From Rhodocyclales bacterium (lineage in GTDB: Bacteria > Pseudomonadota > Gammaproteobacteria > Burkholderiales > Rhodocyclaceae): 64,000 nt of DNA. The stretch is from the NCBI GenBank assembly GCA_016183655.1, contig JACPEH010000023.1:143012-207011 (forward strand), in the 5' to 3' direction. The notes below the pieces were generated by a model. It did not search any database. It was not told the origin of the DNA and saw only the letters and a program-made list of their open reading frames with translations. A program made the position numbers and the translations under genes. This document shows, one piece after another, positions 8,605-18,300 of this stretch. Within the stretch, counting starts at the first letter, position 1, and each line of letters begins with the position of its first letter.

Positions 8605-9144
8605 CTATACCGCCTCGACCCGACGCCGTTCGCCGCCGGGCGCCGCGCCCAGCCAGCGGGCAAAGACCCGAGCCAGGGCGTGCTCGGCAGGGGGCTTGGC
8701 CAGACATTCGTCAACCCCCAGCTCCCAGCAGAAGGGGCTGCCGGCCCGGATGTTCTCGGCAGTGATGGCGACGACCGGAAGCGGGCGACCGCCGCGGCGC
8801 CGCTCTCCGGCGCGAATTGCATGCACCAGCTGGAAGCCGTCCATCACCGGCATCCGGCAGTCGGTAAGGAGCAGCCGATAGCTCCGCGCGGCGAGCAAGG
8901 CCAGTGCCTCGGCACCGTTTTCCGCGGTATCCGCCGACCAGCCGAGGTATTCGACCTGGCAGCGCAGCACCTCGCGGAAGACCGGGTCGTCCTCGACGAT
9001 CAGGATCGGCGGCGCATCCCCGCCACAGGCGTGGCGACGGACCAGGTCGACCAGCCATTTGTGGTGCGAGAGCCCCGCCGATTGCGCCGCATCGCGCAGC
9101 GCCGCCTCGGTCGCGTCATCGAAAACTATCGTCACTTGCCCCAT
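8605..9144 (-). CDS. Ribbon-helix-helix/receiver domain protein (inverted-order response regulator)
   Basis: A 179-residue protein with two parts. Residues 3-40 (VTIVFDDATEAALRDAAQSA onward) have the strand-helix-helix pattern of CopG/Arc-type ribbon-helix-helix DNA-binding domains. Residues about 46-165 form a CheY-like receiver with the acidic pair (EDD), phosphoacceptor Asp95 in LLTDCRMPVMDG, Thr in AITAEN and Lys in LAKPP. Response regulators normally carry the receiver first, so this order is unusual. The ATG at 9144 is chosen over longer frames because GGAGG lies directly upstream and homologous sequence begins there. No kinase gene is adjacent. It diverges from an XRE regulator across a palindrome-rich gap. 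Confidence 0.85.
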   Translation of the reverse strand: MGQVTIVFDDATEAALRDAAQSAGLSHHKWLVDLVRRHACGGDAPPILIVEDDPVFREVLRCQVEYLGWSADTAENGAEALALLAARSYRLLLTDCRMPVMDGFQLVHAIRAGERRRGGRPLPVVAITAENIRAGSPFCWELGVDECLAKPPAEHALARVFARWLGAAPGGERRRVEAV

Positions 9145-9273
9145 GCCCCCTCCTCGACGCAGAAAAGTCCTTGCGAACAGTGGAAAAACTGGCGCCCGCC
9201 CCGACTTTGCGGTACACCTCGACGCTTTCGACCGGCGGCGGACCGGGCCGCGCAAGCGCACCGTCATAACGTT

Positions 9274-9330
9274 TTGCCATTGGCAATATAGGCATCGGCT
9301 ATTTTCATGTCAATAGGTTATGCCTATTTT
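9274..9330. promoter_or_regulatory. Palindromic operator region between the receiver and XRE genes
   Basis: Three nested dyads are visible: TTGCCA-T-TGGCAA (9274-9286), ATAGGCAT (9288-9295) matched by ATGCCTAT (9320-9327) at 32-bp spacing, and AATAGG-N5-CCTATT (9312-9328). A weak promoter for the XRE gene, TTTTCA (9302-9307), 17 nt, TATTTT (9325-9330), encloses the last dyad. This is the expected layout for an autoregulating XRE repressor. Binding partner is inferred. Confidence 0.6.
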
Positions 9331-9362
9331 TCATTGCCCGGCCCCGCCGCTAGGGTTGCCGG

Positions 9363-9716
9363 ATGAAAATCGGACTACGCATCAAGAACCTCCGCGAGGA
9401 ACGGGGCTACAGCCAGGGCGAGCTCGCCCGCCGCGTCGGGGTGACCCAGCCGACCGTTTCCGACTGGGAAAACAACAAGACCGAGCCGACCGTGGACAAT
9501 CTGCGGCTGCTGGCGGTCGAATTCGACGTCTTCTTCGAGTGGCTGGTAACCGGCCGCGGCGAGCGGCAGTTCGCGCCGCTGGCCAGCGAGCCGCCGGCCG
9601 AGTACCGCGTCGCGCGGCCGCTGCCCGACGACGAGGCGCGCCTGCTCGACACCTTCCGCCGGCAGTCCGCGGCGCGCCGGGAGGCGCTGCTGGACTTCCT
9701 GTCGCGCTGGGACTGA
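9363..9716 (+). CDS. XRE-family helix-turn-helix regulator
   Basis: A 117-residue DNA-binding protein. The N-terminal HTH_3 fold spans about residues 3-62, with the recognition-helix region SQGELARRVGVTQPTVSDWE followed by NNKTEPTVDNLRLLA, typical of Cro/C1-type repressors. The C-terminal 50 residues are charged and helical with no recognised ligand domain. It is the only rightward gene here and faces away from the ribbon-helix-helix/receiver gene, with shared operator dyads between them. The spacing suggests that one or both proteins control the divergent promoters. Confidence 0.9.
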   Translation: MKIGLRIKNLREERGYSQGELARRVGVTQPTVSDWENNKTEPTVDNLRLLAVEFDVFFEWLVTGRGERQFAPLASEPPAEYRVARPLPDDEARLLDTFRRQSAARREALLDFLSRWD

Positions 9717-9729
9717 GAACGCCGCCGCC

Positions 9730-10578
9730 CTACGACTCGCCGCGCAGCGCCAGCGCCCGAGCGTAGAGCGCGTTCTTCGCCGCGCCGGTGATCGCATGCG
9801 CCAGCTTGGCCGCCTGTTTCACCGGCAGCCCCTCGTCGAGCAGCAGCCTGAGCACGCGCTCGGCTTCGGCGCCGTCGCCGACGGCGGCTTCCGGCGCATC
9901 GACGACCAGCACGAATTCCCCCTTCTGCCGGTTGGCGTCGGCGGCCATCCATGCCGACGCCTCGCCGAGCGGGCAGGCGTGGATGCTCTCGAACAGCTTG
10001 GTCAGCTCGCGGGCGATGACCAGGCGGCGGGCCGGGCCGAGGGTCGCCGCGAGTGCGGCGACGGTGTCGAGGATGCGGTGCGGCGCTTCGTAGAAGACCA
10101 GCACGGCCGGCAACGCCGCCAGCTCGCGCAACGCTTCCTCGCGCTGCTTCGCCTTGGTCGGCAAAAAGCCGTGGAACAGCCAGTGCGGCGCAGTGATGCC
10201 GGAGGCGGAAAGGGCAGCGATCGCCGCGCAGGGACCGGGCAGCGGCACCACCTGATAGCCGGCCTCGCGCACGCGCGCGACCAGCCGGGCACCGGGGTCG
10301 GAGATCGCCGGCGTGCCGGCATCCGAGATCAGCGCCACCGCTTCGCCGGCGGCCAGGCGGTCGATCACCTGCCGCGCGGCAGCCTCCTCGTTGTGTTCGT
10401 GCGCCGGCAGCATCCTTGCCGGCGAGCCGAGGTGGCGCAGCAGCGGCGCCGAGTGCCGGGTGTCCTCGGCGGCGACCCAGGGCACGCTGCGCAGCACGTC
10501 GGCGGCACGGGCGGTGAGGTCGCCGAGGTTTCCGAGCGGCGTGGCGACCACATACAATGCGGGAGATTCTTTTGTCAT
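9730..10578 (-). CDS. rsmI: 16S rRNA (cytidine1402-2'-O)-methyltransferase RsmI
   Basis: RsmI methylates the ribose of C1402 in 16S rRNA using SAM. It has 282 residues, the normal length. The tetrapyrrole-methylase fold is recognised from LYVVATPLGNLGDLT at the N-terminus, AAEDTR (about 44-49), ISDAGTPAISDPG and VVPLPGPCAAIAALSASG. The start is set at the ATG at 10578 because the family begins a few residues before LYVVATP. That codon overlaps the divergent yraN start on the other strand. A longer in-frame start at 10686 would lie inside yraN. Confidence 0.97.
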   Translation of the reverse strand: MTKESPALYVVATPLGNLGDLTARAADVLRSVPWVAAEDTRHSAPLLRHLGSPARMLPAHEHNEEAAARQVIDRLAAGEAVALISDAGTPAISDPGARLVARVREAGYQVVPLPGPCAAIAALSASGITAPHWLFHGFLPTKAKQREEALRELAALPAVLVFYEAPHRILDTVAALAATLGPARRLVIARELTKLFESIHACPLGEASAWMAADANRQKGEFVLVVDAPEAAVGDGAEAERVLRLLLDEGLPVKQAAKLAHAITGAAKNALYARALALRGES

Positions 10579-10940
10579 GGGAGCGATGGCGGTGGGCAAG
10601 CCCAACGATACCACGGACGGTGCGCGCGCCGAGGCGCTGGCGGCGGCCCACCTGGCGCGCCACGGTCTGGTCGTCGCCGAGCGCAATTATCGCGTCCGCG
10701 GCGGCGAGATCGACCTGGTCTGCCGCGACGGCAGGACGCTGGTCTTCGTCGAAGTGCGCCTGCGCCGCAACGGCGGCTTCGGCGGCGCTGCCGCCAGCAT
10801 CACCGCCACCAAGCGCCGCCGGCTGGTGCTGGCGGCACAGCACTACCTGGCGCAGCGCGCAAACGCGCCCGACGCCACCTGCCGTTTCGACTGCGTGCTG
10901 CTCGACACGCTGGCAAGCACGGGCATCGAATGGATCCGCA

Positions 10941-10966
<26 letters not shown>
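10577..10966 (+). CDS. yraN: YraN-family (UPF0102) endonuclease-like protein
   Basis: A 129-residue protein of the restriction-endonuclease-like superfamily with no firmly known role. The core reads GLVVAERNYRVRGGEIDLVCRDG...LVFVEVRLR: Glu and Asp in GEIDL and the EVR triad match the PD-(D/E)XK-like site of UPF0102. The gene order rsmI<>yraN-diaA-dolP is the same as around E. coli yraN. The ATG at 10577 is 11 nt after GGGAGA; a second ATG at 10586 is possible. Its last 26 nt overlap the HIRAN gene. Confidence 0.93.
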
Positions 10967-12618
<1,652 letters not shown>

Positions 12619-12672
12619 CACGGGCGACGCCCAGCCGCCCCAGCCCGTGCGGCGCGCAGTCGATCGCCGGCG

Positions 12673-13245
12673 TCAGCGGCGGGCGAGGAACTCCTCGATC
12701 TTGGCCAGCAGCTTCCGGTCGTCGGGGTCGGTCAGGCTCGAATAGGCCACCACTTCCTTGCCGCTGCGGTCGATCAGGTACTTGTAGAAATTCCATTTCG
12801 GCGTCGTTCCCGAGGCGGCGATCAGCTGCGCGTAGAAGGGATTCTTCCGCTCGCCCTTGACCGTGGTCTTGGCGAACATCGGGAATTCGACGCCATAGGT
12901 GAGGCGGCAGAACTCGGCGATTTCCTGGTTGCTGCCCGGCTCCTGCCCGCCGAAGTCGTTGGTCGGGAAGCCGACGACGACCAGGCCGCGTTCCTTCAGC
13001 CGCGCATAGAGCTTTTCCAGGCCGTCGTACTGTTTGGTGAAGCCGCAGTAGCTGGCGGTGTTCACCACCAGCAGCACCTTGCCCTGCCACTGGCACAGCG
13101 ACTGCGGTTTCTCGTCCTGCAGCCGGGGGAAGCTGTGGTTGAGCAGGGCCGGGCAGGCGGGATCGGCGACGGCCGGGGCCAGCGGCCCGGCCAGCCCGGC
13201 GAGGACAAGCAGGAACGGCATCAGGCGGGATGGCGACAAGGACAT
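12673..13245 (-). CDS. Glutathione peroxidase family protein, exported
   Basis: A 190-residue thiol peroxidase with a signal peptide (about residues 1-28, ending AVA). The catalytic Cys67 lies in VNTASYCGFTKQY, replacing the selenocysteine of animal enzymes. The second family block GFPTNDFGGQEPGSNQEI contributes the catalytic Gln, and WNFYKYLIDRSGK the catalytic Trp-Asn. Export to the periplasm suggests electron supply by a periplasmic thioredoxin-like protein and not cytosolic glutathione; that is inference. It is convergent with dolP and divergent from rfaE2. Confidence 0.93.
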   Translation of the reverse strand: MSLSPSRLMPFLLVLAGLAGPLAPAVADPACPALLNHSFPRLQDEKPQSLCQWQGKVLLVVNTASYCGFTKQYDGLEKLYARLKERGLVVVGFPTNDFGGQEPGSNQEIAEFCRLTYGVEFPMFAKTTVKGERKNPFYAQLIAASGTTPKWNFYKYLIDRSGKEVVAYSSLTDPDDRKLLAKIEEFLARR

Positions 13246-13351
13246 GGGCGGACTCCTCCAGGGGTTCGCCCGGTTGGACCGCCGGCCGGCGATTTAGCTC
13301 CCGGCCGCGGGAAACAGTAGAATCCCCGTTCCCCCGCCAACGACACGCCGC

Positions 13352-13843
13352 ATGAACGCCTACCCCGCCCCCGCCTTCGAAGCCAAGATCTGCCCGCCCG
13401 ACCAACTGGCTGCTGGCGTTGCCCGCCTGCCGCGGCCGCTGGTATTCACGAATGGCTGCTTCGACATCCTGCACCGCGGCCACGCCACCTACCTGGCGCA
13501 GGCGCGCGCGCTCGGCGCGTCGCTGGTCGTTGCGCTGAACAGCGACGCCTCGGTGAAACGGCTGGGCAAGGGCGACGACCGCCCGGTGAACAAACTGGAA
13601 GACCGGCTGGCGGTGATGGCCGCGCTCGGCTGCGTCGACCTGGTGACCTGGTTCGACGAGGACACGCCGCTCGCCCGCATCCTCGACTGCCGCCCGGACG
13701 TGCTGGTCAAGGGCGGCGACTGGCCGGTCGCGCGCATCGTCGGCGCCGGCGAGGTGCTGGGCTGGGGCGGCAGCGTGCATTCGATCCCGTTCGTCCACGA
13801 GAAATCCACCACCGCCCTGCTCGACAAAATCCGCCGGCTGTGA
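13352..13843 (+). CDS. rfaE2: D-glycero-beta-D-manno-heptose 1-phosphate adenylyltransferase
   Basis: RfaE2/HldC activates heptose-1-phosphate with ATP to give ADP-heptose for the lipopolysaccharide core. It has 163 residues and corresponds to the C-terminal nucleotidyltransferase half of bifunctional HldE; the kinase half is encoded elsewhere, as in other betaproteobacteria. Motifs: [17 protein letters not shown] (the HxGH nucleotide loop, about 32-48), [11 protein letters not shown] and VKGGDW. The upstream gap to the divergent peroxidase gene (106 bp) contains TAGAAT at 13318-13323 as a possible -10. Confidence 0.95.
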   Translation: MNAYPAPAFEAKICPPDQLAAGVARLPRPLVFTNGCFDILHRGHATYLAQARALGASLVVALNSDASVKRLGKGDDRPVNKLEDRLAVMAALGCVDLVTWFDEDTPLARILDCRPDVLVKGGDWPVARIVGAGEVLGWGGSVHSIPFVHEKSTTALLDKIRRL

Positions 13844-13892
13844 GCCCAGTCATGCGGCGCCGCCGTTCGCCGCATTGACCGCCGGCAGCGCG

Positions 13893-13908
13893 TTTACAAC
13901 TTCTTTAC
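13893..13908 (+). promoter_or_regulatory. Candidate KdpE-like operator, TTTAC-N6-TTTAC
   Basis: The T-rich direct repeat TTTACAACTTCTTTAC has an 11-bp period, the spacing used by OmpR/PhoB-family dimers, and resembles the E. coli KdpE site (TTTATACTTTTTTTACACC). It lies about 80 bp before the KdpD-like gene, suggesting autoregulation. The rest of the 143-bp gap shows no other clear signal. Confidence 0.5.
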
Positions 13909-13986
13909 GCCGGCGGCGATGATTTCTACGCCGCTTTTGCGCCGGCTCTCGTATCCTGCCCCCACAAGACTGCTATGGAGGCAGGC

Positions 13987-15516
13987 ATGGCTCCGCTCCC
14001 CAACCCGTCGAACCGCATCACCGCCTACGCCGCGGCCGTCGCCGCCTGCCTGCTGACCGCCGCGCTGGCGGCGCCGCTGCATGCGCTGATCGACCTGGCC
14101 AACATCGTCATGCTGTTCCTGCTGACGGTATTTCTCGTCGCCTGGAAGCTCGGCCGCGGCCCGGCGGTATCGGCCGCCTTCCTCAGCGTGGCGCTGTTCG
14201 ATTTCTTCTTCGTGCCGCCGCAGCTGTCGTTCGCGGTCAGCGACGTGCAGTACCTGATCACCTTCGCCGTCATGCTCGCCGTCGGCCTGATCACCGCCCA
14301 CCTGACCACCGGCCTGCGGCGGCAGGCCGACATCGCCGGCGCGCGCGAGCAGGCGGCCAAGCGCCTCTACGAACTGGCCCGCGACCTCGCCGGCGCGCTA
14401 TCGGCCGAGCAGGTCGGCGAGCGGCTCGCCGACCATTGCCGCGCCGCCGGCTACCGCATCGCCATGCACCTGCAGAACGACAGCGCGCCGCCGACGGCCC
14501 CGCTGCCGGCGGGAGTCGACGCCACGCTGGCTCGAACCGCCATGCACACCGGCAGTCCGGTCGAAACCGCCACCCTGGCCGGCGCCGGATCGGCCGCGCT
14601 GTATCTGCCGCTGGTCGCCCCGATGCGCGTACGCGGCGTCATCGCGGTGACACCTGCCGCCCAGGGCGAGGCACCGAGCCCGCCGGACCGGGAATTCCTG
14701 GAAACCGTGGCCTCGCTCGCCGCCATTGCCGTCGAACGCCTGCACTACGTCGACGTAGCGCAGCAGAACCACATCGAGGTCGTTTCCGAGCGGCTGCGCA
14801 GTTCGATCCTGGCCGCGCTGTCGCACGACATCCGCACGCCGCTGACGGCCCTGGTCGGGCTGGCCGATTCGCTGGCGATGGCCCGCACCGGCGTAGACGA
14901 CGCGGCGCGGACGACCGCCGCCGACATCCGCGACCAGGCGCGGGCGATGAGCCACCAGGTCAGCAACCTGCTCGACATGGCCCGCCTGCACGCCGGCCGG
15001 GTCGAGTTGCGGCGCGAATGGCAGTTGTTCGAAGACGTCATCGGCGCCAGCGTGCAACTGCTGCGGCCGGCGCTCGGCGAGCGCCCGGTGACGGTCGAAC
15101 TGGCGCCCGACTTGCCGCTGGTCGAGTTCGACGCGGTGCTGCTCGAACGCGTCATCTGCAACCTGATCGAGAACGCCGCCAAATACGCGCCGGCGGGCAG
15201 CCCGATCGAAATCTCGGCCTTCGTCGACGGGCCGCGCGCCTGCATCCGCGTGCGCGACCACGGCCCCGGCTTCCCGGAAGAGAACCTGGCGCGGGTATTC
15301 GAGATGTTCGCGCGCGGCGCCGCCGAGTCGAAGACGCCGGGGGTCGGCCTCGGGCTGGCCATCTGCCGCGCCATCGTCGACGCCCACGGCGGCAGCATCG
15401 GCGCCGAGAACGTTGCCGACGGCGGCGCCTGCGTCACGCTGTGCCTGCCGTGCGGCACACCGCCGCCGGTCGAGGAGGAAGAGCTGGCGCCGGAAACGGG
15501 AGCTGCCGCCCGATGA
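13987..15516 (+). CDS. KdpD-like sensor histidine kinase lacking the KdpD N-terminal domains
   Basis: A 509-residue membrane kinase. The first 110 residues match the KdpD transmembrane (DUF4118) module, including LGRGPAVSAAFLSVALFDFF and SFAVSDVQYLITF, with about four membrane spans. A GAF-like region follows (about 125-250), then HisKA with His280 in ALSHDIRTPL, and HATPase_c with NLIENAAKYAP, GPGFP and GVGLGLAI. Full-length KdpD (about 900 residues) has an N-terminal KdpD domain plus a Usp domain, both absent here. The ATG at 13987 is preferred to 13975 because GGAGGC precedes it. Its stop overlaps the regulator start, and kup follows, so the input is probably potassium or osmotic status. 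Confidence 0.92.
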   Translation: MAPLPNPSNRITAYAAAVAACLLTAALAAPLHALIDLANIVMLFLLTVFLVAWKLGRGPAVSAAFLSVALFDFFFVPPQLSFAVSDVQYLITFAVMLAVGLITAHLTTGLRRQADIAGAREQAAKRLYELARDLAGALSAEQVGERLADHCRAAGYRIAMHLQNDSAPPTAPLPAGVDATLARTAMHTGSPVETATLAGAGSAALYLPLVAPMRVRGVIAVTPAAQGEAPSPPDREFLETVASLAAIAVERLHYVDVAQQNHIEVVSERLRSSILAALSHDIRTPLTALVGLADSLAMARTGVDDAARTTAADIRDQARAMSHQVSNLLDMARLHAGRVELRREWQLFEDVIGASVQLLRPALGERPVTVELAPDLPLVEFDAVLLERVICNLIENAAKYAPAGSPIEISAFVDGPRACIRVRDHGPGFPEENLARVFEMFARGAAESKTPGVGLGLAICRAIVDAHGGSIGAENVADGGACVTLCLPCGTPPPVEEEELAPETGAAAR

Positions 15517-16199
15517 GCATCGACGCCACCATCCTGCTGATCGAGGACGAACCGCAGATCCGCCGCTTCGTCCGCAGCGCCCTCGAAGCCGAAGGCTGTA
15601 AGGTGTTCGAAGCGGAGAACGGCGAGCGCGGCCTGATCGAGGCCGGCACGCGCCAACCCGAACTGCTGATCGTCGACCTCGGCCTGCCCGACATCGACGG
15701 CGTCCAGGTGGTGCGCGACTTCCGTAGCTGGTCGGGGGCCCCGGTGCTGATCCTGTCGGCCCGCGTAGACGAACAGGACAAGGTACGGGCACTCGACAGC
15801 GGCGCCGACGATTACCTGACCAAGCCATTCGGCGTCGGCGAGCTGCTGGCCCGCGTGCGGGCGCTGATCCGGCGGCACCAGCGCGGCCTCGACCCATCGC
15901 CGCAGGTCGTTTTCGGCGACGTCGAAATCGACTTCTCGCGGCGCACGGTCAGCCGCGGCGGCGAAGCGGTGCACCTGACGCCGCTCGAATACCGGCTGCT
16001 GGCTTTGCTCGTCGCCAACGGCGGCAAGGTCATGACCCACCGCCACCTGATGCACGAGGTGTGGGGGCCGGCCTACGCCGAGAGCAGCCACTACCTGCGC
16101 ATCTACGTCAGCCGCCTGCGCCAGAAACTCGAAGCCGACCCGGCCCAGCCGCGGCATTTCCTCACCGAGACCGGCGTCGGCTACCGCTTCGAACCCTAG
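15513..16199 (+). CDS. KdpE-like response regulator (OmpR family)
   Basis: A 228-residue regulator with an N-terminal receiver and C-terminal winged-helix domain. Receiver residues: ED at 11-12, phosphoacceptor Asp55 in LLIVDLGLPDIDG, Ser in ILSAR, Lys in YLTKPFG. The OmpR-type DNA-binding part shows HLTPLEYRLLALLVANGGKVMTHR and YLRIYVSRLRQKLE, close to KdpE. ATGA overlap with the kinase and a 9-nt gap to kup indicate one operon; the likely target is this operon through the TTTAC repeat upstream. No kdpFABC genes are present nearby. Confidence 0.94.
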   Translation: MSIDATILLIEDEPQIRRFVRSALEAEGCKVFEAENGERGLIEAGTRQPELLIVDLGLPDIDGVQVVRDFRSWSGAPVLILSARVDEQDKVRALDSGADDYLTKPFGVGELLARVRALIRRHQRGLDPSPQVVFGDVEIDFSRRTVSRGGEAVHLTPLEYRLLALLVANGGKVMTHRHLMHEVWGPAYAESSHYLRIYVSRLRQKLEADPAQPRHFLTETGVGYRFEP

Positions 16200-16208
16200 G
16201 AAGAACAC

Positions 16209-18083
16209 ATGAGCGCACCCTCCAGCGGCCGCAGCGCCGGCCTGGCGCTGGCCGCCCTCGGCGTCGTCTATGGCGACATCGGCACCAGCCCCTTGTACAC
16301 CATGAAGGAAGTCTTCGCCGGCGCCCATCACCCGGTGCCGATCAGCCCGGAGAACATCCTCGGCATCCTGTCGCTGATCCTGTGGTCGCTGCTGGTCGTC
16401 GTCGCGCTCAAATACGTGCTGTTCGTGATGCGCGCCGACAACAAGGGCGAGGGCGGCATCATGGCGCTGATGGCGCTGGTGCTCGGCAGCGTCAGGAACG
16501 GCGGCAACGCCGGCCTGCTGATGCTGCTCGGCCTGTTCGGCGCGGCGCTGTTCTACGGCGACAGCGTCATCACCCCGGCCATCTCGGTGCTGTCGGCGGT
16601 GGAGGGGCTGGAGATCGCGACGCCGGCATTCAAGCCCTACATCATCCCGATCTCGCTGACCGTGCTGCTGGCGCTGTTCGTCATGCAGAAGCACGGCACC
16701 TCGCAGGTCGGCAAGCTGTTCGGCCCGGTCATGGTGCTGTGGTTCGCCACCCTCGCCGTGATGGGCGCGGTGAACATCGCCGCGACGCCGGCGGTGGTGG
16801 CGGCGGTCGATCCGCGCCACGCCCTCGCCTTCTTCGCCGCCAATCCGCTGCTCGGCTATTTCTCGCTCGGCGCCGCGGTGCTGGCGCTGACCGGCGGCGA
16901 GGCGCTCTACGCCGACATGGGACACTTCGGCCGGCGGCCGGTGCAGCTGGCGTGGTTCGGCCTGGTGCTGCCGGCACTGGTGCTCAACTATTTCGGCCAG
17001 GGCGCCTTACTGCTGGCCGACCCGACGGGCATCGAAAACCCGTTCTACCGCATGGCGCCGGAATGGGCCTTGTACCCGCTCGTCGCGCTGGCCACGCTGG
17101 CCACGGTGATCGCTTCGCAGGCGGTCATTTCCGGCGCCTACTCGATCACCCGCCAGGCAATCCAGCTCGGTTACGCACCGCGCATGGACGTGCAGCAGAC
17201 CTCGCAGCGGGAGATCGGCCAGATCTACCTGCCGGGCGTCAACTGGGCGCTGCTCGTCGCCGTCGCCGCGCTGATCCTCGGCTTCGGCAGCTCGTCGAAC
17301 CTGGCGGCAGCCTACGGCATCGCCGTCACCGGCACGATGGTCATCACCACGCTGCTCGCCTACGTCGTCGTGCGCCGCATCTGGGGCTGGTCACTGCTGC
17401 CCAGCCTGGCCGTAGCCGGCACCTTCCTCGCCGTCGACCTTGCCTACTTCTCGGCCAATCTGGTCAAGGTCATGGAAGGAGGCTGGTTCCCGCTGGTCCT
17501 CGGCGCCGGCATCTTCGTGCTGATGACGACCTGGAAACGCGGCCGCCAGTTGCTGCACGACCGTCTGGCCGGCGACTCGCTGCCGCTCAAGGAATTTATC
17601 GACAGCATCGGCGACGGCACGGTACCGACCGTTCCCGGCACCGCCGTCTTCCTGACGCCGACGCCGGCAACGACGCCGCATGCGCTGTTGCACAGCATCA
17701 AGCATTTCAAATGCCTGCACGAGCGCATCGTCATCGTCTCGGTGCAGATCTTCGACGTCCCCTACGTCCCCGAGATCGACCGCGTCGAAGTGCGCAAGCT
17801 GGGAGACAGCATCTGGAGCGTCAGCGTTCAATACGGATTCAAGGACGAACCGGACATCCCGGCGGCGCTGGTCTTGTGCGCCGAGGTCGGATTGCAGATC
17901 GAGCTGATGGACACCTCGTTCTTCCTCGGCCGCGAGACGCTCTTCCCGCGCCTCGGCTCGGGGATGGCGCTGTGGCGCGAGAAGCTGTTCATCGCCATGT
18001 TCCGTAACGCCGACAGCGCCGCGGGCTATTTCCATCTGCCGCCCAACCGCGTGGTCGAACTCGGCACGCAGATCGTGCTCTAG
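16209..18083 (+). CDS. kup: Potassium transporter Kup, first copy
   Basis: Kup (Trk D) imports K+ with protons. It has 624 residues, the usual size, with about 12 membrane spans in the first 430 residues and a cytoplasmic C-terminal domain. Family blocks visible: ALGVVYGDIGTSPLYTMKEVF at the first helix, ADNKGEGGIMAL, FYGDSVITPAISVLSA, GGEALYADMGHFG and NPFYRMAPEW. AGGAAG precedes the ATG. It is the third gene of the KdpDE-like operon, which implies that the two-component system regulates Kup here. A second kup copy converges from the other side. Confidence 0.97.
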   Translation: MSAPSSGRSAGLALAALGVVYGDIGTSPLYTMKEVFAGAHHPVPISPENILGILSLILWSLLVVVALKYVLFVMRADNKGEGGIMALMALVLGSVRNGGNAGLLMLLGLFGAALFYGDSVITPAISVLSAVEGLEIATPAFKPYIIPISLTVLLALFVMQKHGTSQVGKLFGPVMVLWFATLAVMGAVNIAATPAVVAAVDPRHALAFFAANPLLGYFSLGAAVLALTGGEALYADMGHFGRRPVQLAWFGLVLPALVLNYFGQGALLLADPTGIENPFYRMAPEWALYPLVALATLATVIASQAVISGAYSITRQAIQLGYAPRMDVQQTSQREIGQIYLPGVNWALLVAVAALILGFGSSSNLAAAYGIAVTGTMVITTLLAYVVVRRIWGWSLLPSLAVAGTFLAVDLAYFSANLVKVMEGGWFPLVLGAGIFVLMTTWKRGRQLLHDRLAGDSLPLKEFIDSIGDGTVPTVPGTAVFLTPTPATTPHALLHSIKHFKCLHERIVIVSVQIFDVPYVPEIDRVEVRKLGDSIWSVSVQYGFKDEPDIPAALVLCAEVGLQIELMDTSFFLGRETLFPRLGSGMALWREKLFIAMFRNADSAAGYFHLPPNRVVELGTQIVL

Positions 18084-18200
18084 TCGACGCGCTTGCACCG
18101 CCGGGCACGCCGGCGCCCCCTTGAGCAAAGCCGGAACCGCGCGGGAAGAGGCCGCATCGCCCGTCAGTCCCGGGTCAGCGGGTACCGATATAAAGGGACC

Positions 18201-18271
18201 GTGACGCCCTTACGAACTCCCGGCTCTCTCCTCCAGACGGGCTACGGCCCCCGGCTCCGCGAGGGCGTCAC
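18201..18271. repeat. Inverted repeat between the two convergent kup genes
   Basis: GTGACGCCCT (18201-18210) is perfectly complementary to AGGGCGTCAC (18262-18271), with 51 nt between. It could be a long-loop hairpin serving both convergent genes or a degenerated repeat element. No T tract is attached, and no other gene is seen in 18084-18300. Confidence 0.45.
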
Positions 18272-18300
18272 CCCCTCCCCTCGCGTTCTTGCACCCGCGC

